Positions 1 to 8,601 of a stretch of DNA of 64,000 bases are shown one piece after another. Made by a program: the position numbers and the translations under genes. The notes under the pieces were generated by a model that made no database searches, was not told where the DNA came from, and was given only the letters and a program-made list of their open reading frames with translations. Each line of letters starts with the position of its first letter. The stretch's first letter is position 1. This DNA comes from Oscillospiraceae bacterium (GTDB taxonomy: Bacteria; Bacillota; Clostridia; Oscillospirales; Oscillospiraceae), in the NCBI GenBank assembly GCA_902778665.1, contig CACYYN010000002.1, positions 59,111 through 123,110 of the forward strand, given 5' to 3'.

Positions 1-1305
1 TATGCAGAAGTTCATCTGCTGCTGGAACCCGGAGAACCGGGCAGCGGTCTTACTTTTGACAGCGTTTGCAGCACTGACACACTGGACCTGAACTGGCAAA
101 GGCTGATATTCACGCATCTGGAAGAAAAGGTCCACCGGGGCGTACTGACGGGAGCCCCCATCACAGACATGAAAATAACCCTGACGGCCGGACGTGCACA
201 CCTGAAGCACACAGAGGGTGGAGACTTTCGCCAGGCCACCTATCGGGCCGTACGGCAGGGACTGATGCGTGCAAAGAGCGTGTTATTGGAACCATACTAC
301 CGCTTTCGTCTGGAGGTGCCGACCGAACAGATCGGGCGTGCGATTTCAGACATCCGACTGATGGGAGGCGAACATGAAGCCCCTGAAACCATAGACGGGA
401 AAGCAGTGCTCTGCGGGACGGCGCCGGTTGCAGCCATGGCAGAATACGGCACGGAAGTGGCAGCATACACCGGTGGGAGAGGGCGGTTTTCCTGCCGGGC
501 AGAGGGATACAGACCCTGCATGAATGCACAGGCTGTTATTGAGCAGGCAGCATATGACCCGGAAAGCGATCTGGACAACTCGCCGGACAGCATTTTCTGC
601 GCCCACGGTGCAGGCTTTGTTGTAAAATGGAATCAGGTGGAGGAATACATGCACCTCCCTGCCCTTTTCCCGTCAAAAGGCACCGAAGCGGAGGCAAAAA
701 CAGCCTCATCTGCTCCCTCCCGCTCCGGAAGCGGAAGCAGCATCTCCATCGATGAGAAGGAGCTGGAGGCGATTATGGAGAGGGAATTCGGCCCGATCCG
801 GCGAAAGCAGTATGCCTCCCCTACCGTAAACGGAAAAAACGTTCAGCAGCTGCGATGGCAGCCGAGAAAAGAAAGGCTGATTGTTGACGGATACAACCTG
901 ATATTTGCCTGGGACGAACTGAGGAAACTTGCATCGGAAAGCCTGGATTCTGCACGGGAAAAGCTGATAGACAAGATGATCAACTACAGCGGTTTCACAA
1001 ACAGGGAGACCGTGCTGGTGTTTGACGCTTACAAAGTGCCCGGAGGACAGGGCGAGAAATATGACTCGGCAAACCTGCATGTAGCCTATACACGTGAAAA
1101 TGAGAGCGCCGATCTCTATATTGAGAGGCTGGCAGATGAGATTGGAAAGAATGAAGCAGTACGCGTGGTGACTTCCGACTCGCTCATCCGGCTGACTGCT
1201 CTGCGTGCAGGCGTGCTGCGGACATCTTCGAAGGAGTTTCAGGTTGAGGTAGAGGAGACTCTGAAGGAGATGCGATCGAAGGAATTTATGGTTCGTTCGG
1301 AATGA
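1..1305 (+). CDS. TetM/EF-G-like ribosomal protection protein fused to NYN (YacP/Rae1-like) nuclease domain, 5' end missing
   Basis: The frame is open from base 1, so the N-terminal GTPase part lies outside the window; 434 residues are visible. Residues 1-220 match the C-terminal half of TetM-type proteins (starts YAEVHLLLEPGEPGSG, later LLEPYYRFRLEVP and YMHL), corresponding to EF-G domains IV-V. A Ser/Gly-rich linker (about 225-285) leads to a NYN/PIN-like domain at about 290-420 with acidic residues in VDGYNLIFAW (Asp296), VFDAYK, ESADLYIERL and VTSDS. This resembles YacP/Rae1, an endoribonuclease that acts in the ribosomal A site in Bacillus. The fusion would place a nuclease on a ribosome-binding module. 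It may be a translation-quality or ribosome-linked nuclease rather than a plain tetracycline resistance factor. A hairpin terminator follows about 160 bases downstream. Confidence 0.85.
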   Translation, partial: YAEVHLLLEPGEPGSGLTFDSVCSTDTLDLNWQRLIFTHLEEKVHRGVLTGAPITDMKITLTAGRAHLKHTEGGDFRQATYRAVRQGLMRAKSVLLEPYYRFRLEVPTEQIGRAISDIRLMGGEHEAPETIDGKAVLCGTAPVAAMAEYGTEVAAYTGGRGRFSCRAEGYRPCMNAQAVIEQAAYDPESDLDNSPDSIFCAHGAGFVVKWNQVEEYMHLPALFPSKGTEAEAKTASSAPSRSGSGSSISIDEKELEAIMEREFGPIRRKQYASPTVNGKNVQQLRWQPRKERLIVDGYNLIFAWDELRKLASESLDSAREKLIDKMINYSGFTNRETVLVFDAYKVPGGQGEKYDSANLHVAYTRENESADLYIERLADEIGKNEAVRVVTSDSLIRLTALRAGVLRTSSKEFQVEVEETLKEMRSKEFMVRSE

Positions 1306-1465
1306 GCTTGCTCGCTATCAATACAAATCATGTGCTCGGGAGACAACATTTCTCCACGATTTCAGAATTCTATCCGAGCTTCAATTGGGAAAATGATAAA
1401 CATTACCGGTTGCAAGCTCTTATTTTATTCGTTGATGAGCACTGTTGTACAAACGCTATAAAAAG
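1306..1465. other. Non-coding gap after the TetM-NYN gene
   Basis: AT-rich stretch between the stop of the TetM-NYN fusion and the terminator hairpin. The short open frames here have no Shine-Dalgarno site, no recognisable homology and run into the terminator. I see no convincing gene or RNA structure. Confidence 0.5.
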
Positions 1466-1511
1466 ACTCTCCCTTCAACGGTTTTCCGGGAAGGGAGAGT
1501 TCTTTGTATTT
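1466..1511. terminator. Bidirectional intrinsic terminator
   Basis: Perfect 10-bp stem ACTCTCCCTT / AAGGGAGAGT (1466-1475 and 1491-1500) with a T-rich tail on the plus side and an A-run (1461-1464) that serves as a U-run on the minus side. It ends both the TetM-NYN gene and the convergent mgl operon. Confidence 0.8.
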
Positions 1512-1747
1512 TACTGCTGCGGTGGTGTTGCAGTGAGAATGCCGTAAACCAGGGCTATGATAATGAGAACCGAGGTGCCGATGATCACGGCATCAATCGT
1601 CCTGAGGGAGACATTCTCCTTGATTTTATCATAGAGCCGATATCGCCTCGGCAATTTCTGTTCTCCGGGAGAAGCTTTTGTGCTCTTTTCAGCTGAAAGC
1701 TCCTTCTCTGCAAGAGCAGAAAGGGTATCTGAGTCGTTATGCATCAT
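1511..1747 (-). CDS. Small single-pass membrane protein at the end of the mgl operon
   Basis: 78 residues: a charged N-terminal half (KLPRRYRLYDKIKENVSLRT) followed by one hydrophobic helix (about 51-72, AVIIGTSVLIIIALVYGIL) and a short PPQQ tail. Its ATG overlaps the stop of the upstream permease gene (TAATG), so translation is probably coupled to mglC. I do not recognise the family. The position suggests an accessory subunit of the galactose transporter or a protein carried along in the transcript. The bidirectional terminator begins within its last bases. Confidence 0.65.
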   Translation of the reverse strand: MMHNDSDTLSALAEKELSAEKSTKASPGEQKLPRRYRLYDKIKENVSLRTIDAVIIGTSVLIIIALVYGILTATPPQQ

Positions 1748-3420
1748 TACTTCTTGACGATGTACTTACGCACGTCGATGGAAACAGCCAGAATGATAAT
1801 CAGACCACGGATAATATACTGGATATACGGGTTGACGCCGAGGAACTGAAGTGCATAAACAATTGCCTGCAGAATGACAGCGCCTATGACAACACCCTGG
1901 ATGGTACCAACGCCTCCCGAGAAGGACACACCACCCACAACAACGGCACTGATGGCATCTGTTTCATAGTTGAGGCCCGTGTTGGCGCCGACGGAAGTGA
2001 TACGGGCAGCCTCAAGGAAGGAGGCAATGCCGTAAAGGACACCTGCCATCAGGTAAACCAGCATGATGGTTTTTGCCACGTTAACACCGGAGACTGCCGC
2101 CGCCTCGGTATTGCCGCCGACAGCAAACATGTTCTTGCCCAGCTTGGTTTTATTCCAGATGACCCATACGATCGCTGCAAGGGCCAGGAAGTAGAGCACC
2201 ACCAAAGGAATGCGAATACCGCCGATGTAGATGGCACCGGCTGCCACATTCAGGAAGTTGGGGTCAAACGTGGAGAGGGCCTGAGCGGTTCCGGAGGGCT
2301 GAGACTCGATATAGAGGCAGTTGACGCCGTAGGCGATCAGCTGCGTGCCGAGAGTAACGATGAAGGCGTGGAGATTCAGCTTTGCAACGCCGAAACCGTT
2401 GATCATGCCAAAGGCAACAGCAACCGCGATAGACGCAAACAGAGGAATCAGCAATCCGAAGCTGCCGAGAGAGGAGACCATGGTGGGATACATGCGGCTG
2501 GCATAAGTGGTCGACTGCACGAGAGACGCAGTAACCGCTGCAGAGATACCGAGCACACGACCGATGGAGAGGTCAGTACCGGCAAGGACGATAAGGCCGG
2601 CGCAACCGAGAGCCAGGATACCCTTGGTGGAGGCATTCTGGAGAATGTTGAGAATGTTGTTCATGCTCAAGAAGTCAATCCGGATGATGGAAACCACAAC
2701 CAGGATCAGACCCATGATAATAAACAGCGCATAGTTGAGCAGGAAGGTGGTGACCTTTGTAACCTTCGGGTTTGCAGCTCTCGTACGGGGGCGGGGCTTG
2801 ATATCCATGGCCTGAATCAGGAAGTATGCCAGAGCCATGACAACCAGCACAACACCGATGAACTGCACCTGAACGGCATTGGTCATGTGCTTATTCTCAA
2901 GAAGCTTCGGGAGATTCTCACGATACATGGTGAGAAGCGTTTCATTGCCGGCAAGAGCTTCATACGCTGCCTCATCGGTAATGCCGAGCTCCTGCATGGC
3001 CATGTCTTTACGCATGGCGTCGCTGCGGTCACGGTCTTTAATCAGGTCGTTATAGTTTTCTTCCGTGACAGTGTCGTCCACACTCTGAGCATAGGCAAAG
3101 AAGAGATCCCGGTTCTTTGCATTTGCCTGTGCATTTTCAAAGGCAACCCGCTCATCCACAGCTTTGTCAACTGCAGCAGGATCCAGCCCAAAGTCTTTCA
3201 GGAAGCTCTTCATCTTGTCCGCGCCGACTTTGGAGACTGCCCCCAGCTCTGTGAGCTTGTCAGGGCTCTGGATAAAGGTCATGGCAGATTTCTTGTCGCT
3301 GCCCATCATGGTCACGGCATTGACATAGATATTCGTTCCAGTAACACCATAGGCCACGCAGGCAATGCCAATGAGCAGCACAGCCAGCATGATGATACTG
3401 ACAATTCTTGTTTTACGCAT
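1747..3420 (-). CDS. mglC: Galactose/methyl-galactoside-type ABC transporter permease, with a long extracytoplasmic insertion
   Basis: 557 residues, well above the roughly 340 of E. coli MglC. The C-terminal ~340 residues carry the family signature, including AGTDLSIGRVLG, VVVGGVSFSGGVGTIQG and multiple membrane helices. The N-terminus has one helix (about 7-27), then about 155 mostly polar, charged residues (about 30-185), then a second helix (about 188-205). The polar segment would lie outside the membrane if the first helix is inserted normally. The gene lies between mglA (15 bases upstream) and a coupled small membrane protein. The start is supported by GAGGTG nine bases upstream of the ATG. 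Role: forms the channel for galactose or related sugars. Confidence 0.85.
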   Translation of the reverse strand: MRKTRIVSIIMLAVLLIGIACVAYGVTGTNIYVNAVTMMGSDKKSAMTFIQSPDKLTELGAVSKVGADKMKSFLKDFGLDPAAVDKAVDERVAFENAQANAKNRDLFFAYAQSVDDTVTEENYNDLIKDRDRSDAMRKDMAMQELGITDEAAYEALAGNETLLTMYRENLPKLLENKHMTNAVQVQFIGVVLVVMALAYFLIQAMDIKPRPRTRAANPKVTKVTTFLLNYALFIIMGLILVVVSIIRIDFLSMNNILNILQNASTKGILALGCAGLIVLAGTDLSIGRVLGISAAVTASLVQSTTYASRMYPTMVSSLGSFGLLIPLFASIAVAVAFGMINGFGVAKLNLHAFIVTLGTQLIAYGVNCLYIESQPSGTAQALSTFDPNFLNVAAGAIYIGGIRIPLVVLYFLALAAIVWVIWNKTKLGKNMFAVGGNTEAAAVSGVNVAKTIMLVYLMAGVLYGIASFLEAARITSVGANTGLNYETDAISAVVVGGVSFSGGVGTIQGVVIGAVILQAIVYALQFLGVNPYIQYIIRGLIIILAVSIDVRKYIVKK

Positions 3421-3434
3421 CTTCTTTCACCTCA

Positions 3435-4973
3435 TCATACATACTTGGCCGCCAGAGCCATAATGGTTTCCTGTTCGCCGGGAATATTGCCGAAATCTTT
3501 TCCCCGTTCCACAATGCCTGCAAGCCTTCCGTTGGACATAACCAGAATTCTGTCACAGATGCCGAGAAGCTCCGGCATTTCGGAGGACACCATCATAACA
3601 CCTTTGCCCTGCTCCGCCAGATTCAGAATCAGCTGATAAATCTCGTACTTGGCACCGACGTCTATGCCTCGGGTAGGCTCATCCAGAAGAAGCACGTCCG
3701 GCTCGGTAAGAAGCCAGCGCCCGATAATAACCTTCTGCTGGTTGCCGCCGGAGAGACTCTTGATATGAGTCTTCTTAGAGGGGGTTTTGACCTTGATGGA
3801 TTCAATAACCCAGTCGGTATCCTTATCCATCTTCTTGCTGTTCAGAAGCGGCTTGCCGTAGCTGTCAACATTGGCAATGATGGAGTTGAAGAGAATGGTA
3901 TTCTCCCCGAAGATACCGGTAGCACGACGTTCCTCCGTAATGAGAGCAAAGCCGTTTTTCCGGGCCTCATCGGTTGTGACATTGCTGATGGGCTTGCCCT
4001 GCATGGTCAGCTCTCCCCCGCCGCTGGTATAGTAGCCAAAGAGAGAGTTGAGCAGCTCCGTCCGCCGGGAACCAACCAGACCGGCCACCCCCAGCACCTC
4101 ACCTTTGTGAAGCTGGAAGGTAACATCATGACAGGTCGGCTCATATCTGCCGGAGAAATTCTTCACATCCAGAAGGACCTCCCCGATTTTATTATTCTTC
4201 GGCGGGAACTGATTGGTCATTTCACGGCCAACCATCAGCCGGATAATCTCAGCCTTGGTGAGGCTTTTTGCATCACGGGTCGTGATCCACTGGCCGTCAC
4301 GCATGATGGTTACTTCATCGGAAATGGTCAGGATCTCATCCATCTTATGGCTGATATAGATGATCCCGACTCCTTCTGCCGTGAGGCGCTTCATGATGCG
4401 GAAGAGATGCTCCACTTCGTCCTCGGTAAGCGAGCTGGTAGGTTCATCCAGCACCAGAATTTTGGCGTTATAGGAAACAGCCTTTCCGATTTCCACCATC
4501 TGACGCTTGGAAACAGACAGTTCACCGATGATCTGTTTGGGATCAACGTCAATTTCCAGGCGCTCAAAAACCTCTTTGGTCTCATCGTACATCTTTTTGC
4601 TGTCAACAATCCCGAATTTATTGGTCGGGAAGCGCCCCAGCCACACATTCTCCATGACATTGCGGCGGAGAACCTGGTTGAGTTCCTGATGCACCATGGC
4701 AACCCCGTTGTCGAGAGCATCACGAGGGCTGGTGAAAGCCACCGGCTTGCCGTTCATGGTAACGGTGCCACCATCAAGGGTGTAAATGCCGAAGAGGCAT
4801 TTCATCAATGTAGATTTGCCCGCTCCGTTTTCTCCCATAAGGGCATGCACCGTGCCCGCTTTCAGCTGCAGCCTGGCATGGTCAAGCGCCTTGACGCCGG
4901 GAAACTGCTTCTCAATGTTCATCATTTCCAGCAACAGGGGCTGGCCGGCGGCATTTTCCTGTTTTTCAGGCAT
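3435..4973 (-). CDS. mglA: Galactose/methyl-galactoside ABC transporter ATP-binding protein (double ABC domain)
   Basis: About 512 residues with two tandem ABC domains, as in MglA/RbsA/XylG. The first has Walker A GENGAGKST, and the signature is LSVSKRQ, degenerate as usual. The second has a degenerate P-loop region (GLVGSRRTELL) and signature LSGGNQQK, with LLLDEPTRGIDVGAKYEIY as Walker B. I chose the ATG at 4973 with GGTGA eight bases upstream; GTG codons at 4988 and 4985 are possible but lie too close to the next purine-rich site. It energises MglC. A GC-rich hairpin separates it from mglB. Confidence 0.9.
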   Translation of the reverse strand: MPEKQENAAGQPLLLEMMNIEKQFPGVKALDHARLQLKAGTVHALMGENGAGKSTLMKCLFGIYTLDGGTVTMNGKPVAFTSPRDALDNGVAMVHQELNQVLRRNVMENVWLGRFPTNKFGIVDSKKMYDETKEVFERLEIDVDPKQIIGELSVSKRQMVEIGKAVSYNAKILVLDEPTSSLTEDEVEHLFRIMKRLTAEGVGIIYISHKMDEILTISDEVTIMRDGQWITTRDAKSLTKAEIIRLMVGREMTNQFPPKNNKIGEVLLDVKNFSGRYEPTCHDVTFQLHKGEVLGVAGLVGSRRTELLNSLFGYYTSGGGELTMQGKPISNVTTDEARKNGFALITEERRATGIFGENTILFNSIIANVDSYGKPLLNSKKMDKDTDWVIESIKVKTPSKKTHIKSLSGGNQQKVIIGRWLLTEPDVLLLDEPTRGIDVGAKYEIYQLILNLAEQGKGVMMVSSEMPELLGICDRILVMSNGRLAGIVERGKDFGNIPGEQETIMALAAKYV

Positions 4974-5028
4974 CGTCTGTATCACCACTTTCCTGCTTAT
5001 TATTCATTGGCAAAATCTTTCAAAACTA

Positions 5029-5052
5029 TTCCGGCGACCGAAGTCGCCGGAA
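5029..5052 (-). other. Intercistronic hairpin between mglB and mglA
   Basis: Perfect 10-bp stem TTCCGGCGAC / GTCGCCGGAA with a UUCG loop in the minus-strand RNA. The following sequence has only four Ts in a row, so it is more likely an RNA-processing or partial-termination site that keeps binding-protein mRNA in excess over the ATPase and permease. Confidence 0.6.
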
Positions 5053-5092
5053 CAGTCTAAGAATCTAAAATCAGCTTATGAACACAGACCGA

Positions 5093-6145
5093 TCAGTCAA
5101 CGGAATCAGCAGTGATCTTAGCATACGGAATGTAGACAGAGCAACCGTCATCATTCAGGGTGTACATGTCTTCCAGACCTTCATACCAGGTGCCGTTCTG
5201 CAGCCAGTTCATCATGAAGCGGATGTTTGCCTCGCCCATTGCGTCGCCGTCCTGTTTAACAGTAGCGGTCATACGGCCGGCTCTGATGGCTTCAATAGCA
5301 GCGTCGGTAGCATCGACACCGATAACAGTGATAGCGGGATCGCCTTCGTTGCCGGTGTTGTAGCCGGACTGGTTGAGAGCTGCGATGACGCCGATAGCCA
5401 TATCGTCATTGTTCGCGAAGACGAGCTCCAGCTCGGGGTGTGCCTGCCAGGTGGAGAGCATAGCATCGTTTGCCTTGGTGGTATCCCAGTCGGCTACGAT
5501 GATGTCAGTGACCATCTCGAGGGGAACGCCCAGCTCCTTAGCGGTCTCTTCAGAATACTGGGTACGTGCGATTGCTTCCGGGTTGTTTGCAACGCCCTTG
5601 AACTCGACAAACTGAACATTGCCGTCACCATTCAGGTCAATTGCAGCGGGATCTGCAGCCCACAGGTCAGCCAGGATTTCACCCTGCATGTCGCCTGCTT
5701 CACGGGGCAGCGTGCCGACGAAGAAGGAGCCGGAATCTTTTACGACAGAATCATAGGTCTCTTCAGAAGGCGGAATGTTGTAGAACAGGAAAGGAATGCC
5801 GGCTTCGGTGAACTTGTCAACGAGCGTCTGGCCGCCGGCGGGCTCTGCCAGGTTAATAATGACGAAATCAGGCTTCTTGCTGACTGCCTGGTCTGCCTGC
5901 TCAACCTGCTTTGCCATGTCGTCACCGGCATCCTGCATGTCGAGATTGATCTTCACGCCGAGCTCATCACCGATAATCTCTGCCCACTTCAGCATGCCCT
6001 GACGAACAGAGGAGCCATAAGTGTCATCAAACTTCCAGACAAGGACCGTGACATTGTACTCCGACTTTTCCTCTGCGAGAGCAGCAGGGCAAGCCAGAGC
6101 GACAATCATAATGAGTGCCAGTGCGAGGGTCAGGAATTTCTTCAT
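5093..6145 (-). CDS. mglB: Galactose-binding periplasmic-type protein
   Basis: 350 residues. Signal peptide MKKFLTLALALIMIVALAC followed by PAALA; the Cys could be lipidated but the preceding residues are not a canonical lipobox. The mature part is a type 1 periplasmic-binding fold with the EF-hand-like calcium loop DLNGDGNVQFVEFKG characteristic of glucose/galactose-binding proteins and the FANNDDMAIG and VIGVDATDAA motifs. The start is placed at 6145, not at an ATG 30 bases upstream, because GGAGGT lies seven bases before it. First gene of the mgl operon, with its own promoter at 6271-6299 and a roughly 120-base leader. Confidence 0.9.
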   Translation of the reverse strand: MKKFLTLALALIMIVALACPAALAEEKSEYNVTVLVWKFDDTYGSSVRQGMLKWAEIIGDELGVKINLDMQDAGDDMAKQVEQADQAVSKKPDFVIINLAEPAGGQTLVDKFTEAGIPFLFYNIPPSEETYDSVVKDSGSFFVGTLPREAGDMQGEILADLWAADPAAIDLNGDGNVQFVEFKGVANNPEAIARTQYSEETAKELGVPLEMVTDIIVADWDTTKANDAMLSTWQAHPELELVFANNDDMAIGVIAALNQSGYNTGNEGDPAITVIGVDATDAAIEAIRAGRMTATVKQDGDAMGEANIRFMMNWLQNGTWYEGLEDMYTLNDDGCSVYIPYAKITADSVD

Positions 6146-6270
6146 TTGGTTTACCTCCAAAATTATTATATTCACAGGGGAAGCCCCTGATGAATTTGAA
6201 AAAGGGGGCAGAACCGAATGCCAGGAAAGGAAACACCTCCGGCAGACGGGTAAAAATTATCCTTGTGATT

Positions 6271-6299
6271 ATTTTAATTCCTGAAGGAAAAATGGTCAA
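6271..6299 (-). promoter_or_regulatory. Promoter of the mglBAC operon
   Basis: On the minus strand TTGACC (6299-6294), 17-base spacer, TAAAAT (6276-6271). It lies between the upstream bidirectional terminator and mglB and predicts a leader of about 120 bases with no riboswitch I recognise. Confidence 0.6.
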
Positions 6300-6330
6300 G
6301 AGAAACGCGATTGTCAGATTGAACAAAAAT

Positions 6331-6378
6331 AGCCTCCTGAATTTGTACAACATGCACAAATTCAGGAGGCTTTTTTTG
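6331..6378. terminator. Strong bidirectional terminator
   Basis: Perfect 16-bp inverted repeat (6331-6346 and 6356-6371, arms begin AGCCTCCTGAATTTGT) with a 9-base loop; T7 follows on the plus strand and TATTTTTG on the minus strand. It ends the DUF975 gene and insulates the mgl promoter. Confidence 0.85.
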
Positions 6379-6486
6379 TTATTGAACGCCCCGAGAAACC
6401 CGACATGGAAAGCAGCCGATTCAACAACGAGAGTGGAAGAAACTGAGATCAGGAACGGAAATCCATGTGATGAGACCGCTGAAAAT

Positions 6487-7218
6487 TCAGAGATCTGGAT
6501 TGAATGAATAGGCGCTGTCAGACACCCTGCCGCATCGATCCTCATAGTAGAGTGCCCAGACGGTGTTGGTGTAAGGTGCCGTCCAGACAGCGGCAAAAGG
6601 AATAAACAGATCCAGAATGAGCCAGCCAATCATGGAAAGGTCCAGGCGGAAGAGCTCTGCCTTATGCCCTTTCATCATCTCTCTGCTCTCCCGCAGGCAT
6701 TGAATGACAGACTTCTCCGGATGGTCTATGAGGATATAAATGGCCATGCGGTAACGGTACCATGCGATGATGCCGGGAATAACAAGAAGCAGACTCCACA
6801 GACCGATCAGCAGACCTTCCAGCAGATTGAGCAGAATCACTTTGCCTGCAATGCCGAATCCATCCAGCAAATTGCCGTAAGAAGCATTTGTGCTGCGGAT
6901 GGTATTGAAGATGAAAATGAGAAACCCGGCAGAGACAATCATCATGACTGCCTGCAGTGCCAGATCGATCAGCGATGCCAGAGCGGATGGCTGATATCTG
7001 GAGACAAAGGAAGCAACATAGTCATAATTGCCGGAGGAATATGCTTCCATCAGCCGTTCCATGTCACGCACGGAGACGGAAGGCCCCATCAGCCTTGCAG
7101 AGAGCGTACCGATGATCATAGAGAGAAGTGAATAGATCAGCCCGACCACAATCAGGCTGGGAACCGAAGATTTACAGAGCTCCCATGCTCTGGATTTTAA
7201 AGAACTGCTGTCAATCAT
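6487..7218 (-). CDS. DUF975 family integral membrane protein
   Basis: 243 residues with about five to six hydrophobic helices and the family hallmark REMMKGHKAELFRLDLSMIGW near residue 175-197, plus PGIIAWYRYRMAIYIL. DUF975 proteins are polytopic membrane proteins of unknown function common in Clostridia. AAAGGA lies eight bases before the ATG. It follows the FtsW/RodA gene on the same strand by about 40 bases and is probably cotranscribed, ending at the 16-bp terminator. Confidence 0.8.
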   Translation of the reverse strand: MIDSSSLKSRAWELCKSSVPSLIVVGLIYSLLSMIIGTLSARLMGPSVSVRDMERLMEAYSSGNYDYVASFVSRYQPSALASLIDLALQAVMMIVSAGFLIFIFNTIRSTNASYGNLLDGFGIAGKVILLNLLEGLLIGLWSLLLVIPGIIAWYRYRMAIYILIDHPEKSVIQCLRESREMMKGHKAELFRLDLSMIGWLILDLFIPFAAVWTAPYTNTVWALYYEDRCGRVSDSAYSFNPDL

Positions 7219-7260
7219 GATTAGTCCTTTCCGGAGTTCTGCCGATGCCGACAGAAAGAA

Positions 7261-8484
7261 TCAATAGATGGAATGCTGAGGCTTCAGCTTGAACTTTACA
7301 CCGGAGACAATGCCGGCGGCGGCATACATTGTCACCATGGACGAGCCCCCGTAGCTGAAAAACGGCAACGTGATGCCGATAACGGGTGTGATGCCGATGC
7401 ACATGCCGATGTTGATGAACATCTGGGCAGCCATGGCGCCTGCAATACCCATGCAGATGAGCATATCGTAGATTCTGCCGCAGTGCAGACCGACACGGGC
7501 AATATGGATGATAATCACCACCAGCAATATGATGACCACGAGGCAGCCCAGCATGCCGAGGGTCTCACCTGTTGTGGAAAAGATAAAGTCAGTATGCTTG
7601 CCGGTGAAAACCGTTCTGGTGTGTTCAGCATCTACGCCGGTCATTCTTCCCGAAGCAAGGGTCAGCTTGCTCTGGGTCGTCTGCCAGGAGATTCCCCAAC
7701 CGTCCGGATCGATGCTGGGATCATAAGGTGAGAGAAGGCGCTTCTTCTGATAATCCTTGAGAAAATACGTCCACAGGACGGGAATCATCGCAGCCACTGC
7801 CGCTCCACCGAGAGCAAACCAGTAGAGTTTAACCCCCAGGCAGAAGAACATCACCAGGAAGACGAAGAGCAGGATGGAGGCAGAGCCCAGGTCAGATGAC
7901 ACGACGACGATCATGCCGAAAACGATGGCAAAATGCCCGGCCATCTGAGCCACCGAGAAAAGGGAGTTGATGTCCCGGTATTCCTTCAGATAAGTCATCT
8001 GCTTGGCAGAGACGATGATATAGAGAATCTTAATAACCTCAGAGGGCTGCACACCGATGCCGGCAAAGCGGATCCAGGCTTTGTTACCGGTGCCGTCATC
8101 AGCACCGAAGATAACCAGGGCAATAATCAGGCCCACGTTGATCAGGCAGAGAATACGCCATTGCTCGCCGAGAATATCCGCATCAATGACCGTCATAAGG
8201 GCAAAGGCCCCGATGCCGAGAAACATGGAGAACACCTGAACCAGCACATATTTGGTCGGATTTGAGAGGAAGACACTGCCTTCCATCGCAAAAACCGCAC
8301 GACGTACCATAAAGATACCGTAAATGGAACTGATCGTACAGATGGCGAGAAGGAAAATATCCGCCCGCTCAAAAAAAAGCCGAATATACGGCATAAACTT
8401 TTTGATAAACGCTTCCCCCTTCAGCAAAGCCTGCTCGGCTGCATGAATTGATTTACGCTGTATGATCTGCATATGAGAGATCAT
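7261..8484 (-). CDS. FtsW/RodA/SpoVE family peptidoglycan glycosyltransferase (RodA-like)
   Basis: 407 residues with about ten membrane helices. Family features: PSEVIKILYI, a large extracytoplasmic loop with SPYDPSIDPDGWGISWQTTQSKL, FIFSTTGETLG, and the C-terminal PVIGITLPFFSYGGSS. SEDS proteins polymerise lipid II with a cognate class B PBP; none is adjacent here, so the choice between RodA and FtsW/SpoVE is open. The initiation site is unsure: ATG 8484 or ATG 8472, neither with a clear Shine-Dalgarno. It is divergent from tsaE. Confidence 0.85.
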   Translation of the reverse strand: MISHMQIIQRKSIHAAEQALLKGEAFIKKFMPYIRLFFERADIFLLAICTISSIYGIFMVRRAVFAMEGSVFLSNPTKYVLVQVFSMFLGIGAFALMTVIDADILGEQWRILCLINVGLIIALVIFGADDGTGNKAWIRFAGIGVQPSEVIKILYIIVSAKQMTYLKEYRDINSLFSVAQMAGHFAIVFGMIVVVSSDLGSASILLFVFLVMFFCLGVKLYWFALGGAAVAAMIPVLWTYFLKDYQKKRLLSPYDPSIDPDGWGISWQTTQSKLTLASGRMTGVDAEHTRTVFTGKHTDFIFSTTGETLGMLGCLVVIILLVVIIIHIARVGLHCGRIYDMLICMGIAGAMAAQMFINIGMCIGITPVIGITLPFFSYGGSSMVTMYAAAGIVSGVKFKLKPQHSIY

Positions 8485-8501
8485 AGATTATATACAATGT
8501 T

Positions 8502-8510
8502 ATTTTAACA
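8502..8510 (-). promoter_or_regulatory. Possible extended -10 promoter of the FtsW/RodA gene
   Basis: TGTTAAAAT on the minus strand is an extended -10 (TG-N-TAAAAT) that would start transcription about 10 bases before ATG 8484. No good -35 is seen, and the leader would be very short. Confidence 0.35.
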
Positions 8511-8542
8511 CAAGTTTGTACTTTACGCAACGGCGTCAGGCG

Positions 8543-8551
8543 TGGTATAAT
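8543..8551 (+). promoter_or_regulatory. Extended -10 promoter of the tsaE operon
   Basis: TGGTATAAT is a consensus TATAAT with an upstream TG-N extension; the -35 region (around 8523) is weak. It sits about 50 bases before the tsaE start and is well placed to drive tsaE-tsaB and perhaps upp. Confidence 0.55.
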
Positions 8552-8601
8552 GTGAACGAAATTAAAATTTGATATGCCCTGAATGGGGCACGAGGTACAG
8601 A

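Noticed and set aside
1-1305. Plain tetracycline resistance gene
   Set aside because: The NYN fusion and divergence from TetM make a simple resistance call unsafe; the GTPase half is also not visible.
1302-1696. Short frames after the TetM-NYN gene
   Set aside because: They cross a strong terminator and lack ribosome sites and homology.
1678-3636. Long 652-codon open frame antisense to mglC
   Set aside because: It lies opposite a clear permease gene, has a His/Asn/Asp-rich shadow composition and no ribosome site.
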